From: Desulfosarcina alkanivorans
GTDB taxonomy: Bacteria; Desulfobacterota; Desulfobacteria; Desulfobacterales; Desulfosarcinaceae
Direction of reading: 5' to 3'
Length of the DNA: 64,000 nt
Assembly: GCF_009688945.1 (NCBI RefSeq)
Contig: NZ_AP021874.1
Location: forward strand, 2,170,001-2,234,000
Position 1 is the first letter of the stretch. Each line of letters opens with the position of its first letter. The position numbers and the translations under genes are program-made. Below, in pieces: positions 16,939 to 26,205 of the stretch. The notes under the pieces are model-generated. The model ran no database searches, had not been told where the DNA came from, and saw only the letters and a program-made list of their open reading frames with translations.

Positions 16939-18111
16939 ATGCTTCGAATGAAAATTCCGTTCTTGTTGTTTCTCGCATTTTTTTCGACATCGACAACGGG
17001 TTTCGCCGACGACGAGACCACTTTAGACCAAACCGTGCGAGGAGTTGTATCGGCCGATGAGAATAAACGCCAGCCGCAGGAGGGAGGCGACGCTCAACCG
17101 GAGCCCCCTCCCCCGCCACCCACTGACCGGCGCGAGACGGATCCGCGCATGAATGAGCTCTGGGACTCGTTGCAGTCCATGCAAGATGAAATAAAGCGGC
17201 TCCGGGAACAGCAGGAGGTCAGACGTCGACTGGAAATCACTGACGAGGAAAAAAAGGCTCAGGAGAAGGAAATCCTTCAGGCCGCCGGACGTGAATACAC
17301 GACCATGAAGAAAGACACGCTTGGGCTGGAGTACAATTTCAACTACCAATACTACTCCTACGATATCATCAGTCAGGCTACGGAGGTGGAACGACACGCC
17401 AATCATAATCTCACCAACTCAATGTACATCGAATACGCGTTTCTGGACAACCTGACATGGAACCTGAACATGCCTTTTGTCTACAAGTGGGACAAAACGG
17501 GGACCGACCAGTCCATAAGCACGACAGAGCTTGACGATATCTCCACCGGCTTGCAGTATCAACCCTTGCGCAGCAAAGAGGGCTGGCCGGTTGTTATTTT
17601 GTTGGGGCGTGTCACCTTTCCCACGGGGCAGAGCCCCTATGAAATCAACATCAATGAGGAGCTGGCGACGGGCAATGGCTATTACTCCGCCTTTGGCGGT
17701 CTTTCCCTCAGCAAGACCATTGATCCGGTCATCGCCTTCGGGAACATCGGGTATACCTATAACTTCAAAGACGAAAGCCTGTCCCAGCGACGTAACGGGC
17801 TGGAACTGACAGGGATATCCCCTGGGGATTCCATCAGCGGTTCCGTGGGAATGGGGTTCTCCCTTTCTTACAACGTTTCCATGAATTTCAGCTACCAATA
17901 CTCATACCAGATGAACACCCAGTACACCTGGCGAGAGATTCCGAAGACCGACAGCGGAAGCCGGACTTCATCCCTTTTTTACATCGGCGCCGGGTTTCGC
18001 TTGTCCCAAAAGTACTCGATCAACCTAAAAGTTGGAATCGGTTTAACGGACGAAGATCCGGATTTCGTGGTCGGTTTCCGCATCCCCTTCCAATTTGCAT
18101 CGGATGGGTAA
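16939..18111 (+). CDS. FapF-like outer-membrane beta-barrel protein with periplasmic coiled coil
   Basis: 390 aa. Signal peptide 1-23 (cleavage near GFA-D); Pro-rich linker around residues 54-62; a heptad-type coiled coil about 71-115 (MNELWDSLQSMQDEIKRLREQ); then roughly 265 residues of alternating aromatic/polar beta-strands ending in GFRIPFQFASDG. Signal, coiled coil and a 12-strand-like barrel of the phenol-degradation-MetA type is the plan of FapF, the trimeric amyloid translocon. The ATG at 16939 has AAGGA eight bases upstream. Its neighbour upstream is the C39 peptidase, the same order as fapD near fapF. Assignment by architecture is good; direct homology to FapF cannot be proven here. 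Confidence 0.75.
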   Translation: MLRMKIPFLLFLAFFSTSTTGFADDETTLDQTVRGVVSADENKRQPQEGGDAQPEPPPPPPTDRRETDPRMNELWDSLQSMQDEIKRLREQQEVRRRLEITDEEKKAQEKEILQAAGREYTTMKKDTLGLEYNFNYQYYSYDIISQATEVERHANHNLTNSMYIEYAFLDNLTWNLNMPFVYKWDKTGTDQSISTTELDDISTGLQYQPLRSKEGWPVVILLGRVTFPTGQSPYEININEELATGNGYYSAFGGLSLSKTIDPVIAFGNIGYTYNFKDESLSQRRNGLELTGISPGDSISGSVGMGFSLSYNVSMNFSYQYSYQMNTQYTWREIPKTDSGSRTSSLFYIGAGFRLSQKYSINLKVGIGLTDEDPDFVVGFRIPFQFASDG

Positions 18112-19801
18112 ATTGGACAAAAAAGGTGATGGAAGCCTCCATTTGCCGCGGTCTTGCTGTACCGTGTGCCTGGCCGGCATGGTGATCGCCATTACCGTTG
18201 CCTTGACAGCACTGCCGACCACCGTCCTTGCGGCCTTCGACGAACAACTGGCCATCGATCCCGTTGCCGTCTCCCTGGCCAATGCCGTCACCGCCCACCC
18301 GCCCGGTCACATGGCTATCCATTACAACCCGGGCGGACTATCCACCCTGCCGGACGGCAAACATTTTTCCGCCGGAGCATCGGTGGTTCCCGTCATTGAA
18401 GCAACATCTTCCTTCATCCAAGACCCAGAATTTCCCGGCTTCATGGACACCTACAGGGAAGATATCGAGGTGAACGGCAAAAGCGGGACCAGCACCAGCG
18501 GGTTCATGTTCCTGCCGGTCTATGACCAGACCATCGACTTTCTCGGCGCTCCGGCATACGCTCTCTCCTTCCGAAAGCCAGGGTCCAGGTGGACCTTTGC
18601 CGTTGGCGGGTACGCACCCTTCGGCATCGGTCTTACGCATGGGGATGCGGATGATCCGTCCGTATTCGGCGGAAAGTCCGTTTATCACCAACACCTGATC
18701 TATTTCTCTCCAGCCCTCAGCTGTCAGATCACGCCCGACTTGTCTGTGGGTGCCTCCGTCGGACTGGGCCATTCATCCATCGGCGCCGAACTGGAGATGC
18801 GCGCTCCCAACGACATGGTCGCATTGACCAAACTACTGGGCGACGTGACACAAGGTCTCGAGATTCCCGTCCTTTCCGAGCTGACCCTCCCCCCCCCCTG
18901 GTTCGGTGGCGGAGTCGGCCCATTCAACCGGGTTGCCTCCCTGGAAATTACCGTATGGGACAACTTCAGCCCCAACTTCAATATCGGCTTACTGTGGGAA
19001 CCATTGAAATGGTTGTCCATGGGCGCCTGCTACCAGAGTGCCATCAAATCAAGGCAGGCGGGCCGATACTCGTTCGATTACTCGGACGAATGGAAGCGTT
19101 TGATGAATTGGCTCGGCTCATCCCCCACACTGTTCATCGTGTCGAACGTGTTGGACCTACCCACCGGAGCGGTGGACCATCAATCGGGCAGGGTCACCAG
19201 CGAGGTCGAATATCCCCAGCGCGCCCAGTTCGGTATCAAGCTCCAGCCATTTCAACGTCTGCGCCTCATGGTGGATCTGAATTGGGCCGACTGGTCGTCG
19301 TTCAAACAGGACACGTTTGTTTTCGATCAGGACATCCAGGTATTCGAAGTGGTCAAGCTCCTTGGATACACCGGCGGCAACAATACACTGATTCTGAAAA
19401 GAAACTGGAAGGATACCTGGCACTGGAGTTTCGGGTTGGAAGTTGACCTTCTGGAATGGCTCACGGTGCGTTTCGGATACGAATACCGTCCCAGTTCCAT
19501 TCCGGATGTCACTTACGACCTGGTGTATCCCATGCCGGACCTGGAAAACTACGGCGCCGGATTCGGCATCCGGTTCGCAAACGGCGTCGTCCTTGATTTC
19601 GCCGGCGCATACCTCGTTAATAAAAGTACCAGTATCCCCAACAATTCCAGCATAAACATGAACTCCACCGATTTCACCAAGCCGGTTTACAACCCATATG
19701 CCAGTATGAACTACGAACAGAAAACCGAAGCCTATATTTTTTCCTTCAAGATCTCCATGCCAACCCAAGTCATAACGGAAATGTTCAGCCGGCTTTTTTG
19801 A
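18104..19801 (+). CDS. OmpP1/FadL/TodX-family outer-membrane transporter
   Basis: About 565 aa from the ATG at 18104, overlapping the previous gene by 8 bp. The signal peptide is long (hydrophobic core CLAGMVIAITVALTALPTTVLA). The mature N-terminus AFDEQLAIDPVAVSLANAVTAHPPGHMAIHYNPGGLSTL is the FadL hatch with its NPAG-like motif (NPGGL). Many amphipathic beta-strands follow, with FadL-typical text such as WEPLKWLSMGACYQSA, PQRAQFGIKLQP and VRFGYEYRPS. The family takes up hydrophobic compounds, including fatty acids, by lateral diffusion. Here it could feed the acyl-CoA operon downstream, or belong to the surface locus, since translation is coupled to the FapF-like gene. Confidence 0.85.
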   Translation: MGKLDKKGDGSLHLPRSCCTVCLAGMVIAITVALTALPTTVLAAFDEQLAIDPVAVSLANAVTAHPPGHMAIHYNPGGLSTLPDGKHFSAGASVVPVIEATSSFIQDPEFPGFMDTYREDIEVNGKSGTSTSGFMFLPVYDQTIDFLGAPAYALSFRKPGSRWTFAVGGYAPFGIGLTHGDADDPSVFGGKSVYHQHLIYFSPALSCQITPDLSVGASVGLGHSSIGAELEMRAPNDMVALTKLLGDVTQGLEIPVLSELTLPPPWFGGGVGPFNRVASLEITVWDNFSPNFNIGLLWEPLKWLSMGACYQSAIKSRQAGRYSFDYSDEWKRLMNWLGSSPTLFIVSNVLDLPTGAVDHQSGRVTSEVEYPQRAQFGIKLQPFQRLRLMVDLNWADWSSFKQDTFVFDQDIQVFEVVKLLGYTGGNNTLILKRNWKDTWHWSFGLEVDLLEWLTVRFGYEYRPSSIPDVTYDLVYPMPDLENYGAGFGIRFANGVVLDFAGAYLVNKSTSIPNNSSINMNSTDFTKPVYNPYASMNYEQKTEAYIFSFKISMPTQVITEMFSRLF

Positions 19802-20602
19802 TCTTCTCCGTAAAGACGCCATCCATACTTTTCTGTCCACGCCATCCCATCTGGAATATATTTTCGCCCCGGATCAAGTCTCCGGATAATCAGCCGATTA
19901 TTTAAAATGTTAATTGACCGTCTCATCGGAAGGTGGTCGATGCGTTCTCCGGTATTCTGCCAGGAAAACATACAATCTCGCATGACGGGCTTCGCAAGAT
20001 CTGAATGGTCTGCCAAACCACGGGCAATCGTGGGACGGAAAGCCACGGTTCCCGACCGGACGGTACGGAACGGACATGACGAAAAACGCCGTTTCGTCCG
20101 CTTGCCGATTACGGGGCTTCCCTGACGGCTGCCGAAACGGATCGGATCGCCGCGCAAATGGTCATCGCTTCCCTTCCGGGAGACCCTGCTTTGTCAACGG
20201 CCGCGATTTCTTCCTAAATCTTCGGGCCGTAAGGCAGGGCAATCATGCCAGGCGACGGCGTCAGAAAACCGGACGAGATAATCAGTGCCGCCTCCTCGAT
20301 GATTGCCGCTCCCATTGCCATGGATCGTCACTTCACCGGTCTGGAAGCCACTTCCAGTGCCTTGATGAGCTATACGCTTGCGGCGTGTGCGGCCGGGCTG
20401 GCAAATTTTATTTTTGGCAGTTTGTTCGGTATCGGTCTGGTACCAGGTGCTCTCGAGATAGTGGTAGGTGATGTCTCCATACAAATGACGGGACCATCTT
20501 ATAGATCTTTCATCCATTATCGATTTTTGCAATCAAAAGCCCTCTTCCCGGCAGCATGTTCTCTTCGTCGACACGAGCACATCGGACAAATATACTTTTT
20601 TT
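19802..20602. other. Long stretch without a supported gene; possible gene relics
   Basis: About 0.8 kb between the FadL-like gene and a terminator. Protein-like text occurs in more than one plus-strand frame: near 20100-20217 (ADYGASLTAAETDRIAAQM, then a stop) and from 20245 (VRKPDEIISAASSMIAAPIAMDRH and following, high GC3). Neither has a ribosome site or recognisable family, so these may be fragments of decayed genes. No feature is called. Confidence 0.35.
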
Positions 20603-20628
20603 ACGGCCGTAGTGGCCGTTTTTTTTTC
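20603..20628 (+). terminator. Rho-independent terminator
   Basis: ACGGCC, loop GTAGT, GGCCGT followed directly by a run of T. A classical GC stem plus U-tract. It insulates the surface locus from the acyl-CoA operon that begins at 20763. Confidence 0.85.
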
Positions 20629-20701
20629 ATTCACCTGCGTACTGTCCTTTCATTATCTTTCCTCATTCGAATCGATCCGTCGCGGTTGCTCCTAAAGCGC
20701 A

Positions 20702-20715
20702 GACCATTACTGGTC
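20702..20715. promoter_or_regulatory. Small inverted repeat upstream of the sigma-54-type promoter
   Basis: GACCA-TTAC-TGGTC, a perfect 5-bp arm repeat centred about 55 bp before the -24 element at 20763. It may be an operator or activator site, but it is short and no second copy was found. Confidence 0.3.
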
Positions 20716-20762
20716 CAGGTTTTCAGCCAACGCGTATCTTCATACCAAAGCATCTTTAGTTG

Positions 20763-20779
20763 TGGCGCAGTTTTTGCTC
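20763..20779 (+). promoter_or_regulatory. Sigma-54-type promoter of acyl-CoA operon 1
   Basis: TGGCGCAGTTTTTGCTC has GG and GC separated by exactly 10 bases, and TTTGC as the -12 box. Transcription would start near 20790, about 70 bases before the acyl-CoA ligase ATG. The sigma-54 activator gene at 32724-34289 lies at the end of this operon. Confidence 0.65.
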
Positions 20780-20860
20780 TGTCGCTTTGAAAGCATGGCA
20801 TCGTTTGGACGACAAAACATCTTAGGTCAACTTCGCTTTTTGCAAAAAAGGGATAAAAAA

Positions 20861-22414
20861 ATGAAATGGAATGTAGGATCCATCATCAGAAAAAGGGCCC
20901 AATTGACACCAGAAAAAAACGCCTTCATTTACGAAGGCGATCCGATTACTTATAAGCGTCTAAACGATGACACAAACCGTTTGGCCAACTATTTTCAATC
21001 GGTCGGACTGAAAAAGGGGGACCGTATTTCAGTCGACCTGCTGAACTGCACCGAGTTTCTGTCCATATACTTCGCCGCCGCCAAACTCGGCCTGGTCTTC
21101 GTCCCCCTGAACTGCCGAATGGTATCCGGAGAATTGGAATACCAACTCAACAATTGCGGATCGCGCCTGTTGATCTTCCATGACGCCTTCGGAAAGTTGA
21201 TCGAGCCGATCCACAATTCGGTACAAGTGGACCCAGATAAATTCCTCTGCCTGCATGGAAGCAACCCCAAAGATTTCGCTACCCCCGATTGGGCAGTGGA
21301 CTTCTGGGAGGCAATCGACGGACAGTCATCGACGGAACCCGAAGTCACCGAACTGATCGACCTGGACGACCCATTCGTAATTATCTATACGTCGGGTGTG
21401 ACCGGGCAACCCAAGGGAGCGGTGCTCTCCCACGGCCAAACCTTTTTCAAGTGTTTCCAGATCATGATGTATACGGACATGCGTGAGGACGACGTTTTTC
21501 TATCCCAACTGCCTCTTTTTCACTCCGGCGGTCTTTTCATCATCGCAACACCGGTATTGTGCCGCGGCGCTTCCTTTGTAATGCGCAAAAGCTTCGAACC
21601 CGATCAGTTCACCCAGGATATCAATACGTACAAGCCAACGGTGATTTTCGCCCTAACCACCATGTGGCGCTTTATCCTGAAAGAGGACGCTCTCGATTCG
21701 GTGGACGTCAGTAACGTCCGCATCGTCCTTGGTGGAGGAGAAAGGACGCCGTCCAGTCTGCTTCGCGATCTGGAAAGTTACGGACTGAATATGCAGCAGG
21801 GGTTCGGCCAGACGGAAAATTCGGCAATGATGATACTGCCCAAAAAGGACACTCTTCGCAAGGAAGGCTCCATCGGTTTGCCTGGGTTCTTTACCGATAT
21901 ATGGATTGAGGATGAAACCGGCAAGAAACTTCCACCTGGTGAAATCGGCGAAATTGTCGCCGCGGGTCCGACGGTGATGTCCGGATACTGGAACATGCCG
22001 GAAAAATCGGCGAGCACTATCGTCAACGGCCGCTTGTTTACCGGCGACCTGGGATACATGGATGAAGAGGGCTATTTTTACATTGTCGACCGCGCCAAGG
22101 ACATGTACCGGACCGGCGGTGAAAATGTCTACCCGGCGGAAATCGAAAAAATACTGGTCAATCACCCGGATATCGAAAATGCCGTAATCGTCGGTGTTCC
22201 CGATGATACGTGGGGCGAAACAGGCAAAGCATTTGTTGTCCCCGAAAAGGGAAAACCGGTTACCATCCAAGATATTCGGGAGTTTTTATCGGGTAAAGTC
22301 GCAAAATATAAGTTTCCGACCCATTTGGAAATCATCAGCACACTCCCCATGACCGCCACCGGCAAGATAAAGAAATCCGAACTGAAGGAAAAGTATCTGA
22401 TGAACACGACATAG
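20861..22414 (+). CDS. Acyl-CoA synthetase (AMP-forming), class I adenylate-forming
   Basis: 517 aa from the ATG at 20861 with AGGGAT upstream. Family motifs: YTSGVTGQPKGAVLSHG (P-loop-like A3, about residues 174-190), GFGQTE (A5), FTGDLGYMDEEGYFYIVDRAKDMYRTGGENVYPAEIE (A7-A8 hinge) and the C-terminal Lys in TATGKIKKSEL (A10). It converts a carboxylic acid, ATP and CoA to acyl-CoA. As the first gene of the operon it probably activates the growth substrate. The substrate cannot be read from sequence; the neighbouring B12 mutase suggests a branched or substituted acid. Confidence 0.9.
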   Translation: MKWNVGSIIRKRAQLTPEKNAFIYEGDPITYKRLNDDTNRLANYFQSVGLKKGDRISVDLLNCTEFLSIYFAAAKLGLVFVPLNCRMVSGELEYQLNNCGSRLLIFHDAFGKLIEPIHNSVQVDPDKFLCLHGSNPKDFATPDWAVDFWEAIDGQSSTEPEVTELIDLDDPFVIIYTSGVTGQPKGAVLSHGQTFFKCFQIMMYTDMREDDVFLSQLPLFHSGGLFIIATPVLCRGASFVMRKSFEPDQFTQDINTYKPTVIFALTTMWRFILKEDALDSVDVSNVRIVLGGGERTPSSLLRDLESYGLNMQQGFGQTENSAMMILPKKDTLRKEGSIGLPGFFTDIWIEDETGKKLPPGEIGEIVAAGPTVMSGYWNMPEKSASTIVNGRLFTGDLGYMDEEGYFYIVDRAKDMYRTGGENVYPAEIEKILVNHPDIENAVIVGVPDDTWGETGKAFVVPEKGKPVTIQDIREFLSGKVAKYKFPTHLEIISTLPMTATGKIKKSELKEKYLMNTT

Positions 22415-22552
22415 GAAACAAAACGGTTCTAGTAATCTCGATAACGGTATCTATCCCTACCCGTTTTCGGAAACCAATTGTTCGGCGTTTTACCAATCTT
22501 TTAACAGATGTCGACGCTGCACGAGACGATACAGGCGTTGAGGAATAAAAAA

Positions 22553-24292
22553 ATGGATAAACAAAAAAGTAAACTGGCGAAGAAGAAATGGCAAGAAACG
22601 ACCGTCTCTTCTCAACTTGAGAAATACGGCCTGAGTCGCTCCTGCACCCGGTTTTTCACGCCCGATGACATCAACGGCTTCGACTTTGAGGAAAAGGTCG
22701 GATTTCCCGGTCAGTACCCCTTCACTGCCGGCAATACCCCCCTTCCCCGCTGGCAGGCCTTTGCGAGCAAGCTGGCCAAGGCATCGGCGCGTCACGAATG
22801 GGGGGCCAGCAGTGCGGGAAAGTACGCAGGCTTCGGAACATCCGAGGATTATCGGGACTACCTGATCCGCATGCACACCATGGGCAGGAAAGGCGCGCCC
22901 AACATGGCCATGGACCTACCAACCCAATGTGGCTACGATTCCGACGATGCCTGGGCAGAGGGTGAGGTGGGACGGGTGGGCGTGGCCATCGACTCGTTGC
23001 GGGATTTCGAGGTGATATACGAGCCCTATAGCGGGAATATCGATCTGGACAAAATCGCCTCGAATTTCACCATCAACGCCCCCGCCGCCGTGATTATCGC
23101 CATGTACGCGGCACTTGCCGAGCAACGCGGCATCCCGTTGAAAAAATTGCGTGGCACGCCGCAAAACGATATCCTCAAGGAGTTCGTCGGTCGCGGTCTC
23201 TACATCTATCCACCGAGCCCCTCCCTGCGCCTTTTTCGGGACGCCCTCGCGTTTTGCACGAAGCACATGCCCCGCTTCAACATCACCAGTATCGGCGGTT
23301 ACCATATGCGTGAGGCGGGCGCTACGAGAAGACAGGATCTCGCATTTAGCATGGCCATCGGTGCGGCCTACCTTCAATCGGGGATCGACGCCGGGCTGGA
23401 CATCGATGCCTTCGCGCCGAACTTCACTTTTAACGCTTTCGGCGGGAGTATGGAGTTCTACAAGGAGATCGCCTTTCAACGCGCCGCCAGAAGAATGTGG
23501 GCCGGAATGCTCAGAAACCGTTTCGGCGCCAAAAACCCCAGAAGCATGTTGATCCGTCAGATTTCGACGGCCCACATCGGCTGCAGCAGCACACAGCTGC
23601 AGCGACCGCTGAACAACCTATCCCGCGCGATCATCGGCGGAATGGCCGCTGGCATGTCCGGCGGTATACCGGGGACATTTCCGCCCTATGACGAACCTTT
23701 GGGATTGGGCCACAGCCTCGAAGCGCAGCAACTTTCCCATGACGGTACAAGAATTCTCATATACGAGGCCAAGCTGGGTGAGGTCCTGGACCCGTGGGCC
23801 GGGTCGTATTTCATGGAGTCCTTGACCAACGACATGGAAAAAGCCGCATCGGAGGAGGTTGAAAAAATCGAAAAAATGGGTGGAGCGGTCGCCGCCATCG
23901 AAAACGGATACATGCAGAAAGCCGTCGCCCAAAGCAGTTATGAAAAACAAAAAAAGATCGAAAACCAGGAGGAATTCATCGTCGGCGTGAATTGCTTTAC
24001 CGGTGCCCATGAGATCGAGGTCAGTATCGACCGCAGTGTCGAGGAGTTATATTCCGCCGACCTGATGGCTACGGCAGAGGCTCGTCAGATCGAGAATCTC
24101 GCCCGATTAAAGAGGAACCGGAACAACAAGGAGGTCTGTCGTTGCCTGCGAAACCTGAAGAAAAATGCAAAGGACGAATCGAAGAATCTGATGCCGGATA
24201 TACTGGCCTGCGTAAAATGCTATGCGACCCTTCAGGAGATATGCGATCAACTCAGAGAGGTATTCGGAGAGGCTGAACCCGCCAAACTATAG
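22553..24292 (+). CDS. B12-dependent acyl-CoA mutase, large subunit (divergent methylmalonyl-CoA mutase-like)
   Basis: 579 aa from the ATG at 22553 (GAGGAA nine bases upstream); an earlier ATG at 22508 has no ribosome site. It is the TIM-barrel substrate domain without the cobalamin domain, which is the separate gene at 29606. GYHMREAGAT (about 249-258) carries the Tyr-His pair of the family, and Arg about 214 in EFVGRGLYIYPP sits where methylmalonyl-CoA mutase binds the carboxylate. Other segments diverge strongly: RHEWGASSAGKYAGFGT replaces the usual TMYxxRxWTxRQYAGF, STAHIGCSSTQLQRP replaces TQTGGxxLTAQQP, and MSGGIPGTFPPYDE replaces LGGTxSLHTNxxDE. The substrate is therefore probably not methylmalonyl-CoA. 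Confidence 0.88.
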   Translation: MDKQKSKLAKKKWQETTVSSQLEKYGLSRSCTRFFTPDDINGFDFEEKVGFPGQYPFTAGNTPLPRWQAFASKLAKASARHEWGASSAGKYAGFGTSEDYRDYLIRMHTMGRKGAPNMAMDLPTQCGYDSDDAWAEGEVGRVGVAIDSLRDFEVIYEPYSGNIDLDKIASNFTINAPAAVIIAMYAALAEQRGIPLKKLRGTPQNDILKEFVGRGLYIYPPSPSLRLFRDALAFCTKHMPRFNITSIGGYHMREAGATRRQDLAFSMAIGAAYLQSGIDAGLDIDAFAPNFTFNAFGGSMEFYKEIAFQRAARRMWAGMLRNRFGAKNPRSMLIRQISTAHIGCSSTQLQRPLNNLSRAIIGGMAAGMSGGIPGTFPPYDEPLGLGHSLEAQQLSHDGTRILIYEAKLGEVLDPWAGSYFMESLTNDMEKAASEEVEKIEKMGGAVAAIENGYMQKAVAQSSYEKQKKIENQEEFIVGVNCFTGAHEIEVSIDRSVEELYSADLMATAEARQIENLARLKRNRNNKEVCRCLRNLKKNAKDESKNLMPDILACVKCYATLQEICDQLREVFGEAEPAKL

Positions 24293-24360
24293 TCATGATG
24301 GACACCATCACTATTTCGGGACCGCCCGATGGCCGCGTAGCCGGATATAAGGAGGTTCAA

Positions 24361-24663
24361 GTGACCAATTTTGAAGCGCTGGTTTCAGGAGTTCTTCTTT
24401 TCAACGCGATTCCTCACCTTGTTCAGGGGATTTGCGGCAAGAGGCACATGACACCGTTCGGGAAAAGCTCCAGCCCTACGATCAATGTGGCCTGGGGTTG
24501 GGTCAACCTGTTGGCAGGGGGGGGCGTGGTTATCCATTCATCATCGGTGCCATGGACAGGCATCACTTATGCCTGCTTCTGCATGGGTGGGGGGCTCACA
24601 TCGTTTCTCTTGGCCCGTTTCTGGACCAATCCTGATGCGAGGCTGCCCTGGCAAAAGAAATAG
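24361..24663 (+). CDS. Small integral membrane protein
   Basis: 100 aa. The start is the GTG at 24361, which has a very good ribosome site (AAGGAGG five bases upstream). Three hydrophobic segments: FEALVSGVLLFNAIPHLVQG (about 3-22), INVAWGWVNLLAGGGVVI (about 43-60) and ITYACFCMGGGLTSFLLARF (about 69-88). The family is not one I know, but the same kind of small protein is seen in dehydrogenase and oxygenase clusters of many bacteria. Its place between the mutase large subunit and the MmgE/PrpD gene suggests a role in substrate transport or none in catalysis. Confidence 0.65.
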   Translation: MTNFEALVSGVLLFNAIPHLVQGICGKRHMTPFGKSSSPTINVAWGWVNLLAGGGVVIHSSSVPWTGITYACFCMGGGLTSFLLARFWTNPDARLPWQKK

Positions 24664-24770
24664 TCGACCCCGAACCGGTATTTACGTCGAGCCTCCTCTT
24701 TCCACAATTGTTGGGCTTTGCGCAAACCGTGAACTCGTTTTCTTCAAACCGACACAGGAGATAACCACCG

Positions 24771-26123
24771 ATGAATCAAGCATCCGATGCAATGACCAAA
24801 GAATTGGCGCGGTTTATCGCGGAACTCGACACGAAAGAGATACCGGCGACCGTTTACGAACACGCCAAAGTCGCCTTTATGGACTGGATCTGTGTGACCC
24901 TGGCCGGCAAGGATGATCCCGCGGTGAAAAAACTGCTTAGTTACTCCGATACCATGGGAGGAAATCCACAAGCGACCATTTTGGGCCATGGGACAAAAAG
25001 CAGCCTCAGTCACGCAGCTCTCATCAACGGAACGGCCTCCCATGCACTCGATTATGACGATACACTTGAGGCTTTCCTGGGACATCCGTCTGTGACCATA
25101 TTCCCGTCGATTCTCGCCCTTGGAGAATGGACCGGCAAATCGGGGAAAGCCTTTTTGACCGCTTACATCACCGCACTGAAAGTGGGAGCCGCCATTGGCG
25201 CCTGCGGGGGTATGGACCACTACATGAGCGGTTGGCACGCCACCTCGACCCTTGGACATTTCGCCTCGGCTGCAGGATGTGCCAAATTGATGGGGTTGGA
25301 CGAAAAACAGACGGTAAATGCGCTGGGGATCGCAGGCACGCAGGCATCGGGATTAAAGCGCGTGTTCGGGACCATGTGCAAGCCTTTTCACGCCGGTCGT
25401 GCCTCCCAGGCGGGAATGCTTTCCGCCCTGCTGGCCGAGAATGGATTCTCCAGCGCCGAAGATATCCTCGAAGGAAGTCACGGTTTTTTCCAGGTACTGA
25501 AGGGGGAGGTGAACCACAAGGTGCTCGGCACGCTGGGAAAGACCTGGGACATCGAAAATCTGGCGCAGAAATACCATGCCTCCTGCCACGCCACCCATTC
25601 CCCCATAGAGGGTGCGCTTTCCATCGTGGCCGACAACAGTCTCGCCGTAGCGGATATCGCTTCCCTGCGGGTATTCTGTTCGCAATTGTCCCTGGACGCC
25701 GCCGGTAACCACCAACCGAAATCCGGCCTCGAGGGTAAGTTCAGTATTACCTATTGCCTTGCAAATGCACTCATCCGAAAACAGACCGGAATCGCGGCAT
25801 TTACCGACGCAAGGGTTAATGACCCGGAAATATTGATATTTATGGACAAGATCGATGTAATCCATACGGATGAGTTCAAGGGCCTGGAGGCGACAATAGA
25901 AATCGAGACGAATTCAGGGGCGGTACACGAGCAGACATTCAATATCTTGAAGGACATCCCGCCGCTCGAGGATAAACAGGCCAAGATAAGAACCAAATTC
26001 GACGATTTATGCACCCCTTTACTGGGAGCGGGGGGGGCGGAAAAACTGGCGGGTCTCATTGCCGCTCTTGACCAGGTCGAAAACATCAAATCAGTCATAG
26101 ACGCCACAAACGCCTCACTATGA
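24771..26123 (+). CDS. MmgE/PrpD-family protein
   Basis: 450 aa, normal length. The family signature ASHALDYDDTLEAFLGHPSVTIFPSILALGE (around residues 84-113) and GWHATSTLGHFASAAGCAKLMGL (about 154-176) are clear. Characterised members are 2-methylcitrate dehydratase, cis-aconitate decarboxylase and some hydrolases, all acting on free di- or tricarboxylates. In a CoA-ester operon a (de)hydratase or decarboxylase step on a carboxylated intermediate is conceivable, but the substrate is not known. The preceding ribosome site is AGGAGATAACCACCG. Confidence 0.85.
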   Translation: MNQASDAMTKELARFIAELDTKEIPATVYEHAKVAFMDWICVTLAGKDDPAVKKLLSYSDTMGGNPQATILGHGTKSSLSHAALINGTASHALDYDDTLEAFLGHPSVTIFPSILALGEWTGKSGKAFLTAYITALKVGAAIGACGGMDHYMSGWHATSTLGHFASAAGCAKLMGLDEKQTVNALGIAGTQASGLKRVFGTMCKPFHAGRASQAGMLSALLAENGFSSAEDILEGSHGFFQVLKGEVNHKVLGTLGKTWDIENLAQKYHASCHATHSPIEGALSIVADNSLAVADIASLRVFCSQLSLDAAGNHQPKSGLEGKFSITYCLANALIRKQTGIAAFTDARVNDPEILIFMDKIDVIHTDEFKGLEATIEIETNSGAVHEQTFNILKDIPPLEDKQAKIRTKFDDLCTPLLGAGGAEKLAGLIAALDQVENIKSVIDATNASL

Positions 26124-26205
26124 CTTGGGGACAAGGCCGTTATTTCTGATTTCAAAAATTTTCATTTTTCGGACCCACAAACAGTTTAACCATTGAGGAG
26201 AAGAC

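Noticed and set aside
15687-17021. 444-codon open frame on the minus strand
   Set aside because: Opposite the TPR and C39 genes, which have signal peptides, ribosome sites and an intact catalytic triad.
20245-20790. 181-codon plus-strand frame considered as a membrane protein gene
   Set aside because: No ribosome site, runs through a strong terminator and a promoter, and the second half is low-complexity aromatic text. At most its first third is a relic.
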